Origin: JAIOSF01 sp963677755
Lineage (GTDB): Bacteria; Campylobacterota; Campylobacteria; Campylobacterales; Arcobacteraceae
Direction of reading: 5' to 3'
DNA: 64,000 bases
NCBI GenBank assembly: GCA_963677755.1
Contig: OY782506.1
Coordinates: forward strand, 1,984,001 to 2,048,000
In this document: in pieces, positions 14,571-22,315 of the stretch
Position numbering within the stretch: position 1 is the stretch's first letter
How the letters are laid out: the number at the start of each line of letters is the position of its first letter
Notes under the pieces: model-generated
Databases searched by the model: none
The model's input: the letters and a program-made list of their open reading frames with translations, nothing else
What the model was told of the DNA's origin: nothing
Program-made: the position numbers and the translations under genes

Positions 14571-15122
14571 TTGAATATAAAGACTACTATAAAACTATTA
14601 CTTATTATATTTACCTACTCTTTTTTCATGATTGCTTGTAGTGACAAAGAAGAAAACAATGCACTCGTTAGTAAAAAACAAACAGAATATAGCTATTTTT
14701 ATCCAGACAAAAACTCCTCTATAGACTTACAGAAAAAAGAGACAGTATATATTCCAGTTTATTCTCATGTTTATACTTCTAATGATAAATATGAAAGAAT
14801 GGGAATAACCCTAAGTATAAGAAATACAGATTCTTCACAAAAAATGTTGATTCAACACATATCTTATTACAGTACTACTGGTGATTTAATTGAAGTATTT
14901 ATTGATACGCCTCATATACTCAACCCTATGGCTTCAATCGACTTTATAGTAGACCTTCGTGATATGAGAGGTGGTTCTGGGGCTAATTTCATCATTGAAT
15001 GGGCAGGTACAAAAAATCTTTCAACTCCAATTATACAAGCAGTAATGGTAAATAATTCTGGAAACAGAGCATTTTCTTTTATAACAAATGGATATACAAT
15101 TAAAACAGGTGACACACAATGA
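14571..15122 (+). CDS. DUF3124 lipoprotein
   Basis: 183 residues, TTG start with GGAG eight bases upstream. A short lipoprotein signal ends in the lipobox MIAC (Cys near residue 23). The mature part carries the DUF3124 signature: YIPVYSHVY, TLSIRNTDSS, LNPMASIDF and GGSGANFIIEWAG, in order. Periplasmic, membrane-anchored; function unknown. It overlaps the following thioredoxin-like gene by 4 bases, so the two are probably made together. Confidence 0.85.
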   Translation: MNIKTTIKLLLIIFTYSFFMIACSDKEENNALVSKKQTEYSYFYPDKNSSIDLQKKETVYIPVYSHVYTSNDKYERMGITLSIRNTDSSQKMLIQHISYYSTTGDLIEVFIDTPHILNPMASIDFIVDLRDMRGGSGANFIIEWAGTKNLSTPIIQAVMVNNSGNRAFSFITNGYTIKTGDTQ

Positions 15123-15520
15123 AAAAGTTTATTTTAATAATAGTAGTTTTTACTCAATTTCTTTTTGCTGATAATTTAAAAGTTATTGAAAAATTTTCAG
15201 ATATACCAAAAAATAAAAATGTAGTTTTAATTTTTTCTATGGAATATTGTCCTTACTGTATTAGACAAGAAAAAAGTGTAGTAAAAAGAATACAACCAAA
15301 ATTTCAAAATATTTCATTTCTTAAAGTTATGAGAGGTACAAAAGTATTTCAAGAACTTATAGAAACAGGGAATTTTGGTGAAGTTGAATATTTTCCAACG
15401 ACCTATATTTTAAAAATAAATGAACAAAATACAATAAATGTAAAATACCCATTTGCTGGATTTCAACGATCAACTAATATTATTTCTGTGCTAAATGATA
15501 CAGAAATAATGGAAGATTAA
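15119..15520 (+). CDS. Periplasmic thioredoxin-fold protein (SoxW-like)
   Basis: 133 residues with a signal peptide (residues 1-17, FLFA cleavage). The redox motif is C-P-Y-C in SMEYCPYCIRQ near residue 45, and the cis-proline loop YFPTTYI is near residue 92, as in the SoxW/thioredoxin-like family. It probably reduces periplasmic disulfides. The ATG overlaps the stop of the DUF3124 gene (ATGA-type coupling). Confidence 0.82.
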   Translation: MKKFILIIVVFTQFLFADNLKVIEKFSDIPKNKNVVLIFSMEYCPYCIRQEKSVVKRIQPKFQNISFLKVMRGTKVFQELIETGNFGEVEYFPTTYILKINEQNTINVKYPFAGFQRSTNIISVLNDTEIMED

Positions 15521-15565
15521 TGTACTCTTCCTAGTATATATTATATAAAAAACGGTGGTAAAAAT

Positions 15566-16369
15566 ATGAAAAATGAACAACAAAATATCTCAATACTAAT
15601 TGATTGTGACAATGTTAGTCATAAATATGCAGAAGACATTTTTAATGATATTGCAAAATATGGTACAGTAAATATAAGACGAGCCTATGGAAACTGGAAA
15701 GATAAAAAACTTATTGGTTGGGAAAAATTATTGCAACAATATAATATCCAACCAATTCAACAATTTGCTTATACACAAGGGAAAAATGCTACTGATATTG
15801 CAATGATTATAGATATTATGGATTTGCTTTATACAAAAGAGTTAACGGGTGTAGCAATTGTTACTAGTGATAGTGATTTTACCCCTATTGTTACAAGAAT
15901 TTTAGCAAATGGATTAACAGTATATGGTTATGGAGAAGAAAAAACTCCAATGGCTTTTACTAATGCTTGTTCTCAATTTATATATGTGGAAAAACTATCA
16001 TCAAAAGTAACACCTTCAAAAACAGATGAAATTGATAATTCTATAACTGACGATTATAGTTCAGCAAGTGGATACAATGGTAAAAACTATGATATTAAAA
16101 GAGATAGTAAACTTAAAAAGTTTATTCTTAATGCTGTACGCCAAACTGCTGAAGACAATGATTGGAGTGATGTAAAAAATATAGGATTGTATATAAAACA
16201 AAACTCCTCTTTTTCTCCAATTAATCATGGTTTCAATAAATTAGGTGATTTAATAAAAGCTTTAGAGATATTTGATGTTGCATACACTAACAATAGACTT
16301 ACAATGTTAATTAGGGAAAAAGTTGGAAAAGTTCCTGAAATAGGAAATTTAAAAGATTTTCAGTTTTAA
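15566..16369 (+). CDS. NYN nuclease-like domain with OST-HTH/LOTUS domain
   Basis: 267 residues. The N-terminal NYN (PIN-like) domain has ILIDCDNVSH near residue 10, KNATDIAMIIDIMDLL near 78 and IVTSDSDFTPIVTRI near 103, giving the acidic metal-binding set D-D-D-D. The C-terminal 80 residues fit an OST-HTH/LOTUS domain (FILNAVRQTAEDNDWSDVKN ... LGDLIKALEIF), an RNA-binding module. Family knowledge suggests an RNA-acting enzyme; substrate unknown. It has a ribosome site and a separate start from the preceding gene. Confidence 0.88.
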   Translation: MKNEQQNISILIDCDNVSHKYAEDIFNDIAKYGTVNIRRAYGNWKDKKLIGWEKLLQQYNIQPIQQFAYTQGKNATDIAMIIDIMDLLYTKELTGVAIVTSDSDFTPIVTRILANGLTVYGYGEEKTPMAFTNACSQFIYVEKLSSKVTPSKTDEIDNSITDDYSSASGYNGKNYDIKRDSKLKKFILNAVRQTAEDNDWSDVKNIGLYIKQNSSFSPINHGFNKLGDLIKALEIFDVAYTNNRLTMLIREKVGKVPEIGNLKDFQF

Positions 16370-16437
16370 AAGTTCAATTTCATTTTCATTTCATTTTCGT
16401 TCATTACAATTAGGTACGAAATTTAACAAGAGATATA

Positions 16438-16466
16438 CAAAAAAGAGTTGTTACCCTTTCAACTCT
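16438..16466 (-). terminator. Intrinsic terminator of mutY
   Basis: On the minus strand AGAGTTG-loop-CAACTCT (7 bp; arms 16460-16466 and 16444-16450) is followed by a run of six T's. It begins right at the stop codon of mutY and separates it from the convergent NYN gene. Confidence 0.8.
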
Positions 16467-17408
16467 CTACAATACAAAATTCTTCAACGCTTTTTTTGTC
16501 AATGATGAAACAGGCGTTGTATCGATTTTTTCCAAATCTACCCAAACAATTTTATCACTTAGATTCTCTACTTTATAAAGTTTTACACTCAAACGATACT
16601 TTGTATAGCTATGTTTAAACTTTCCTAAAAATTGTTCGTCTATGGGATCAACAGTGGGTAATTCTAACATCTCCTTATACATTTTTCCTGTTGTTTGTAC
16701 TAGAGCAATTTTATTGTTTTTTGTATATATACCATAAAACAGATCTAAAGATTCATATTCTTTTTTCTTTTTTTTTGTGTATATTTCTGGGTTTTCTTTT
16801 CCTTGACAATTTTTAAATAAAGGGCATTCTTGACACAATGGATTTGTTGGAGTACAAACCATTGAACCTAAATCCATCAATGCTAAATTGTGTTTTGTTG
16901 GTTCTTTAACATTAAGAAAACTATCTGCATTTTCCCATACTTGTTTATCTAAAACATCTATAAGTGCAAAATATCTTTTTAAAACTCTGGCTATATTTGT
17001 ATCTACTACACTTACTTTTTGATGATACCCAAAACTACAAATTGCACTTGCTGTATATTTCCCTATTCCTGGTAGTTTCTGTAGTTCATTTATATCTTCA
17101 GGTAATCTATCTGGACACTTTTGGGCTGTTTTATGAAGATTTCTTGCCCTTGAATAATATCCAAGTCCACTCCAACTAGATAAAACTTCATCTAAAGGTG
17201 CCGTTGAGAGTTTTTCTAGTGTTGGAAATTTCTCTAAAAATTTAGGATAATATTCACTCATTACTCTATTTACTTGAGTTTGTTGTAACATTATCTCACT
17301 TAGATAGATATGATAAATCTCATTTGTATTTCGCCATAAAAGATGGTGGCGTCCGTTATTTTTATACCACTGTAGCAGGGTTTTATGTTCTTTTGAAAAC
17401 TGATCCAT
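16467..17408 (-). CDS. mutY: A/G-specific adenine DNA glycosylase
   Basis: 313 residues. Catalytic glutamate in LSEIMLQQTQ near residue 38, helix-hairpin-helix LPGIGKYTASAI near 110, catalytic aspartate in VVDTNIARV near 135, and the iron-sulfur ligands in CTPTNPLCQECPLFKNC near 185. Removes adenine opposite 8-oxoguanine. The ATG at 17408 is preferred, though a TTG at 17417, next to the stop of the DJ-1 gene, would add three residues. Operon with the DJ-1 protein upstream. The C-terminal 8-oxoG recognition domain is short but present. Confidence 0.95.
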   Translation of the reverse strand: MDQFSKEHKTLLQWYKNNGRHHLLWRNTNEIYHIYLSEIMLQQTQVNRVMSEYYPKFLEKFPTLEKLSTAPLDEVLSSWSGLGYYSRARNLHKTAQKCPDRLPEDINELQKLPGIGKYTASAICSFGYHQKVSVVDTNIARVLKRYFALIDVLDKQVWENADSFLNVKEPTKHNLALMDLGSMVCTPTNPLCQECPLFKNCQGKENPEIYTKKKKKEYESLDLFYGIYTKNNKIALVQTTGKMYKEMLELPTVDPIDEQFLGKFKHSYTKYRLSVKLYKVENLSDKIVWVDLEKIDTTPVSSLTKKALKNFVL

Positions 17409-17417
17409 TAAAATCAA

Positions 17418-17972
17418 TTAACAAAAATCTACTAATAATCCTGACTTTAAGGAATTATACATCTCTTCCCCTTTGTATTTTTTTACAATATAAAGTGCTA
17501 AACACATAGCAGTCCCTGGACCTCTTGAAGTTATAATGTTTCCCTCTTCAACTATCTTTTCATTAGCTTGATATCCATCTAATCGTATCTCTTCTTCCAC
17601 AGAAGGATAACAAGTATACTTTTGTGATAAAACACCAGCACTATTTAAAGCATAAGGTGCAGCACATATTGCAGATATATCTTTTTGTTTATCATTCATA
17701 TCTTTTAATAAATTTTGCACATTTTTATCTTGAGCTAATAATTTTGTACCACCCCAACCACCTGGTAATAAAATCATATCAATATCTTCAGTAGTAATAT
17801 TTTGGATATCTGTATCTGCTCTAAGTGTAATATTATGAGCACCTCGAACTTCTAAATTACTTTCTAGTGATGCAACAATAACTTTTATCTCTGCTCGTCT
17901 TAAAACATCTATCAAGCTTACAGCTTCAATCTCTTCAAAACCTTTTGCTATTGGTATTAAAATTGTTTTCAT
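17418..17972 (-). CDS. DJ-1/PfpI (YajL-type) protein
   Basis: 184 residues, typical family length. The nucleophile elbow is AICAAPYAL near residue 103 with the preceding glutamate in FEEIEAV near residue 14, and GGWGGTKLL near 72. YajL-like proteins act as stress-protective deglycases or chaperones; activity is debated. Immediately upstream of mutY, so likely one oxidative-damage transcript. The last codons and stop abut the mutY start. Confidence 0.92.
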   Translation of the reverse strand: MKTILIPIAKGFEEIEAVSLIDVLRRAEIKVIVASLESNLEVRGAHNITLRADTDIQNITTEDIDMILLPGGWGGTKLLAQDKNVQNLLKDMNDKQKDISAICAAPYALNSAGVLSQKYTCYPSVEEEIRLDGYQANEKIVEEGNIITSRGPGTAMCLALYIVKKYKGEEMYNSLKSGLLVDFC

Positions 17973-18051
17973 ACATACTCCTATTATAACTAATCTATTA
18001 AAAGTATTTTACAATAATGGAACTAAATATCTGAAAAGAAAAAAGAGAAGT

Positions 18052-18074
18052 ACATAGAGAAAAAATCTCTATGT
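18052..18074 (-). terminator. Terminator of the encapsulin operon
   Basis: Perfect 9-bp stem ACATAGAGA/TCTCTATGT with a 5-base loop, seven bases after the encapsulin stop. On the minus strand it is followed by a T-rich stretch (CTTCTCTTTTTTCTTTT). Confidence 0.7.
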
Positions 18075-18081
18075 TTTATAT

Positions 18082-18885
18082 TTATTTTATATCTAAAACA
18101 ATAGCTGCTTCAGGAGCTAATACTCTAAATGCACAAGTTTGAATAAGGAATAATTCAACAGAATCTTTTGTCTCTTTTTCAAAACCTATTGAGATATCAA
18201 GTCCACTATAAAATTCAAAATCTCCAGCTCTTTGAGATACTATTAAAGCTTTACTATCTCCAATATCTTGATTTATCACTATATTTCCAGCACCTAAGAT
18301 ATCATCTAATTTTGTTTTAACACTTATTCCATCAAAAAATTCTGTATAAAGTTTTGCCATAGTTGCACTTGATATTACTAGCTTAAAAGTACCATCTACA
18401 AACTCTTGGTTAAATGTTCCTAAAGATTTTGCAACAGCACCTAAAATATCTTTTGTAGATTTAACTTCTATTGTTTTAATATCTTTATTTGTTGTGATAC
18501 CCCCAATATTAGCCTCTTTTAATCCACTTAATATCATATTGTTTTCAACAGATGAAAATTCATTTGCAGCAATTGCTAACTCTTTATCATCAAAGTCTTC
18601 AATACCTTTTTTTATATTTTCAATTACAGATTTAGAGAGTTTAAAACTTTTTTTAATCTCTACCATTTTTATAGGTTCTCTTGTAGAGATAGATACACCA
18701 TTTTTATTTGATACTTCCGTTGAATATTTTGTAGGGATACTATCAGTTTCATAACTATATCCACCATCAAAGTCAATAACACTTCTTAAGTTTAATCTTT
18801 TAGTTAAAAACTCACCTAAAGTTGTATCTATTGTACTCCAAACACCTGTTCCAAAAGGGGCATTTGCTCTATTTAAAATTTCCAT
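18082..18885 (-). CDS. enc: Encapsulin shell protein (family 1, linocin-like)
   Basis: 267 residues, the normal size of T=1 encapsulin subunits with the HK97 fold. The N-terminus NRANAPFGTGVWSTID is the conserved cargo-binding arm and DFDGGYSYET is the family pattern near residue 39; FEFYSGLDISIGFEK and AFRVLAPEAAIVL near the end match the A-domain and C-terminus. Sixty copies would form a protein compartment in the cytosol. The cargo gene lies 12 bases upstream. Confidence 0.95.
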   Translation of the reverse strand: MEILNRANAPFGTGVWSTIDTTLGEFLTKRLNLRSVIDFDGGYSYETDSIPTKYSTEVSNKNGVSISTREPIKMVEIKKSFKLSKSVIENIKKGIEDFDDKELAIAANEFSSVENNMILSGLKEANIGGITTNKDIKTIEVKSTKDILGAVAKSLGTFNQEFVDGTFKLVISSATMAKLYTEFFDGISVKTKLDDILGAGNIVINQDIGDSKALIVSQRAGDFEFYSGLDISIGFEKETKDSVELFLIQTCAFRVLAPEAAIVLDIK

Positions 18886-18897
18886 AATATCTCCTTT

Positions 18898-19269
18898 TTA
18901 TTTTTTATTGTTACCAATATTTAAACTACTATTAGTTACAGTTTGAGTGTTATTTTCTTGGCTTGAACCTGTCATTTCATTCTCATTTCCAACTATACTA
19001 CCATCTTGAAATAAAAACTCTCGTAGCATCTCATCCCATACAGGTGAATTTTTTCTAAGCCATTCAATACCCATACAAGCATGCTCTATCTCTTCATCTC
19101 TATTATGTTCCATAACAGCTTTTGCTTCAGGATCTGTAGCACACTCTGCTCTTTGATTGTACCAATCAACAGCTTCTAACTCTTCCATAGTACTTTGTAT
19201 CATTCTATGATAATCTTTTGCAAAGTTTGATAACTCTTTTGGATCTTCGTGATAACCTTCATGTGCCAT
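18898..19269 (-). CDS. Encapsulated ferritin-like protein (EncFtn)
   Basis: 123 residues. The half-ferritin helical pair carries the iron-site residues in EELEAVDWYNQR and HNRDEEIEHACMGIEWLR, matching EncFtn ferroxidases. The long flexible tail ends in SSLNIGNNKK, a cargo-loading peptide (L-x-I-G) that docks on the inside of the shell. The protein would oxidise Fe(II) and feed iron into the compartment made by the next gene. First gene of the two-gene operon. Confidence 0.94.
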   Translation of the reverse strand: MAHEGYHEDPKELSNFAKDYHRMIQSTMEELEAVDWYNQRAECATDPEAKAVMEHNRDEEIEHACMGIEWLRKNSPVWDEMLREFLFQDGSIVGNENEMTGSSQENNTQTVTNSSLNIGNNKK

Positions 19270-19381
19270 TTATTACTCCTTAATAATTTTTATTATTTAG
19301 AATGGTAACATTATATTTATTAAGATTAATATAGTGTTCTGTTTTATTTTCTTTTATAATCTTGATATAAGTTTAGAATAT

Positions 19382-19972
19382 TTATCGGAAAAGTCCACTA
19401 CCTATGACATAATAAGTTATATTTTCTATCTCGTCATCTACAGTAACACCACCTATTACCCCAACAGGGTGTTTTGATATTTTTGCTAAATAAGAGATGT
19501 TTTCTCCAAGTATATTTGTCACATCTTTTGTATTTGTAGTTCTATAAGCACCTAGACCAATGTAGTCTAAGTCTAATCTATTTGCTTCTAATATTTCTTT
19601 TTCATTGTGAGTAGAGATACCAAAAAGTTTATTTGAATATTTTTTTCGCAAAAATTTAAAAAGCAACTCATCACTAGCAATTTTTAACTCTTTACTTTTA
19701 ACTCTTTGTATATCCTCTTGCCCCATATGTAAACCATCTGCAATAGATAAAAGTTCTAATTTATCATTAATTATAATAGGAATATCTGTAAGTGATTTTA
19801 GTAAAGTTATATTTTGTTTTTGAATTTCAATAGAATTTATTTTATCTCTATATTGAATATATACAATTTGATATTGTGAGATATGTTGTAAATATTGTGA
19901 AATCGAAAAATTAAATTTATTTAATAATTCAATATCACATAAAGCATATATTTGTTTATTATGCAACGGCAT
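19382..19972 (-). CDS. thiE: Thiamine phosphate synthase / TenI-family protein
   Basis: 196 residues. YRDK in IQYRDKINS near residue 42, GLHMGQEDIQ near 80, IGLGAYRTTNTK near 142 and VIGGV near 170 are the ThiE pyrophosphate- and thiazole-phosphate-binding motifs. It joins HMP-PP and HET-P to thiamine phosphate. Slightly shorter than typical ThiE, and the DKLELLSIADG variant could also fit a TenI-like relative. Overlaps accD by 14 bases, downstream of it. Confidence 0.75.
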   Translation of the reverse strand: MPLHNKQIYALCDIELLNKFNFSISQYLQHISQYQIVYIQYRDKINSIEIQKQNITLLKSLTDIPIIINDKLELLSIADGLHMGQEDIQRVKSKELKIASDELLFKFLRKKYSNKLFGISTHNEKEILEANRLDLDYIGLGAYRTTNTKDVTNILGENISYLAKISKHPVGVIGGVTVDDEIENITYYVIGSGLFR

Positions 19973-20846
19973 CTTTGTAAAAAAGTTTTAATAAGTCATG
20001 TAAAGTTTGTTTCATCTCATTTCTTTGTGTGACCATATCTATACTTCCATGTTCAAGTAAAAATTCAGCCTTTTGGAAACCATCAGGTAAATCTTTTCCA
20101 ATAGTTTGTTTAATAACTCTAGCCCCAGCAAAACCTATTAAAGCACCTGGTTCAGCCATGATAATATCACCTAAAAATGCAAAACTAGCACTTACTCCAC
20201 CAAATGTTGGGTCAGTTAAAATTGAGATAAAAGGTAATCCTTCATTGTCAAGTTTTCGTAAAGCTGCACTAGTTTTCGCCATTTGCATTAAAGAAAAAGT
20301 AGATTCTTGCATTCTAGCGCCACCTGATGCACTTACAATAATAACACCTTGTCTTTTTTCAATAGCTCTATTACAAGCACGAACAATTTTTTCACCTTCT
20401 ACGCTTCCTAAACTTCCACCCATAAAAGAAAAATCAAAAACTACAAGTTGTACAGGAATACTATCAATAGTACATTCACCACTTACAACAGAAGACATTT
20501 TAGCTGTTTTGTGCAATGCCTCTTCTAACCTTTTTTGATATGATTTACTATCAACAAAACTTAACGGGTCAGTAGGATGCAATTCGCTGTCAAACTCTAC
20601 AAAACTTTCTTTATCAGAGATAAGCTCTATTCTGCTTTTTGCCCCTATTCTCATGTGAAAATTACATTTTGGGCACACATGATTTAAATTTTCAACCTCT
20701 TTAAAAAACATTAGTGCTTCACAAGATGGACATTTTACCCAATGACTTTGATTTTCTATAAATGTTGGGTCATTTTTTTGTTTCTCTTGCTTTTCTAAAA
20801 TTTCAGTTTTTATTTTTTTAAAAAAACTTTTTAAATTTAAATCCAT
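19959..20846 (-). CDS. accD: Acetyl-CoA carboxylase carboxyltransferase, beta subunit
   Basis: 295 residues. A zinc ribbon C39-x2-C42 ... C58-x2-C61 (WVKCPSCEALMFF, HVCPKCNFHM) precedes the crotonase-type core with VVFDFSFMGGSLG, SASGGARMQES and DPTFGGVSASFA. Together with AccA (not in this window) it transfers the carboxyl group from biotin to acetyl-CoA for fatty-acid synthesis. Located in the cytosol. Confidence 0.97.
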   Translation of the reverse strand: MDLNLKSFFKKIKTEILEKQEKQKNDPTFIENQSHWVKCPSCEALMFFKEVENLNHVCPKCNFHMRIGAKSRIELISDKESFVEFDSELHPTDPLSFVDSKSYQKRLEEALHKTAKMSSVVSGECTIDSIPVQLVVFDFSFMGGSLGSVEGEKIVRACNRAIEKRQGVIIVSASGGARMQESTFSLMQMAKTSAALRKLDNEGLPFISILTDPTFGGVSASFAFLGDIIMAEPGALIGFAGARVIKQTIGKDLPDGFQKAEFLLEHGSIDMVTQRNEMKQTLHDLLKLFYKDAVA

Positions 20847-20877
20847 CTAGTTACCTTTTCTATTTTAGTGCGACATT

Positions 20878-22101
20878 TTATCTTAATTCTTGAAATTTTT
20901 CAAGTTCATCAAGCTTTTCCCAAGGATAGTCAGGCTGTCCAACTTGACCACGAGCTGCAACATCTGCATAAAGAAATGTATCAACACTTGGCTTATCTAG
21001 ATTAAATTTCTTTGTAATCCAGTTTGGAGTTAAAGCAAAATTATCTTCAACAAATGTAGATAATGCATCATCATTTAATGATGTATATGTTCCATAAGTA
21101 TCAACTGCTACTGAAGTTGGTTTAGCAACACCTATTGCATAAGAAAGTTGTACAACTGCTTTTGTTGCAAGTCCAGCTGCAACAATATGTTTTGCTATAT
21201 ATCTTGCTGCATATAGTCCACTTCTATCAACTTTTGTATAATCTTTAGATGATTGTGCTCCACCACCTATTGGAGAATACCCACCAAAACTATCAACAAT
21301 AAGTTTTCTTCCTGTTAATCCACTATCATGTAAACTTGAATGTGATATATATTTTCCTGTTGGATTTATATGAATAATACACTCATCTTTGTTGTATAGT
21401 TCACTTGGTAATCCTGTCTCATCTATAAGTTTTTGAATTAAAGCTCTTACTGTTTGAATATCCATAGATGCTACACAAGGTGCACTTACAACTATAGTAT
21501 CTATTTTTTGCGGTTGTGATTTTTCAAAATTTTCTTTACAACCATAATCCATAGTAACTTGTGTTTTAATATCAACACCAAGTTCACTTGGGTTTGCTAA
21601 TGCATAGTCATAAACTTTTTGCATCAACATTCTTGCATATGTAATAGCACTTGGCATATAATTTTCAGTTTCATTATCAGCATAACCAAACATAATACCT
21701 TGATCTCCAGCACCTGTTTCACCATCTTCTTGATCAACACCTTGGTTAATATCAGGAGATTGTCTATTTAATAAAACTTGCACCTCTACATCTTCAGGGT
21801 GTAAACACTCTTGCTTTGAAAAATACGGATTACCGTTGTATCCAATTTTTGCTAAAGCATCATGTACAATTTGTATATACTCTTCTGTTGTTACTTTTGT
21901 TGCACTAGTAACCTCTCCACCAATAACTACATGTTTTCCAGCTACAAATACTTCACTTGCAACTCTTGATTTACTATCACCAATGATAAGTTTATCCACT
22001 ATGCTATCTGCAATAATATCTGCACATTTATCAGGGTGTCCTGGGCTTACTACTTCACTTGTAAATAAGTAATGATTTTTGTTGTGTTGTTTGTTTTCCA
22101 T
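20878..22101 (-). CDS. metK: S-adenosylmethionine synthetase
   Basis: 407 residues, three-domain MetK. Motifs: SEVVSPGHPDKCAD near residue 16, GAGDQGIMFGY near 132, and GGGAQSSKDYTKVDRSGLYAA near 280 (Campylobacterota-type variant of GGGAFSGKD). Makes AdoMet from methionine and ATP. Its start codon is one of a set of repeated GGAAAACAAA-like units; the ATG at 22099-22101 is the one in frame. It is upstream of accD by 31 bases. Confidence 0.97.
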   Translation of the reverse strand: MENKQHNKNHYLFTSEVVSPGHPDKCADIIADSIVDKLIIGDSKSRVASEVFVAGKHVVIGGEVTSATKVTTEEYIQIVHDALAKIGYNGNPYFSKQECLHPEDVEVQVLLNRQSPDINQGVDQEDGETGAGDQGIMFGYADNETENYMPSAITYARMLMQKVYDYALANPSELGVDIKTQVTMDYGCKENFEKSQPQKIDTIVVSAPCVASMDIQTVRALIQKLIDETGLPSELYNKDECIIHINPTGKYISHSSLHDSGLTGRKLIVDSFGGYSPIGGGAQSSKDYTKVDRSGLYAARYIAKHIVAAGLATKAVVQLSYAIGVAKPTSVAVDTYGTYTSLNDDALSTFVEDNFALTPNWITKKFNLDKPSVDTFLYADVAARGQVGQPDYPWEKLDELEKFQELR

Positions 22102-22198
22102 TTTTGTTTTCCATTCTTTTGTTTTCCAACTTAATAATACTTTAAAAGCATCACTTCGTATCGTTTTCCATTCTTTTGTTGTCCATCTTTGTTTTCCA
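22091..22198. repeat. Six-copy TTGTTTTCCA repeat in the metK leader
   Basis: Copies or near copies at about 22091, 22104, 22119, 22161, 22176 and 22189, spaced 13, 15, 42, 15 and 13 bases. On the minus strand they read TGGAAAACAA, the same as the first codons of metK (ATG GAA AAC AAA). The second group of three repeats the first, so the leader looks duplicated from the start of metK. Confidence 0.7.
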
Positions 22199-22315
22199 TA
22201 AAATCTATAAAGATTTTGAAAAGTAAAAATTTTAAATTAAAGTATGTGTTTTACATATTTGTAAAAGTTTTGAATAGTAACAAAACAAAACTGTAAAATA
22301 GATAAAATCTTTTAT

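Noticed and set aside
20029..20538. 169-codon plus-strand frame in accD
   Set aside because: Shadow of the accD coding frame.
22102..22315. Possible SAM riboswitch or glmS-type leader
   Set aside because: The leader contains only simple repeats and AT-rich DNA; I see no conserved riboswitch core.
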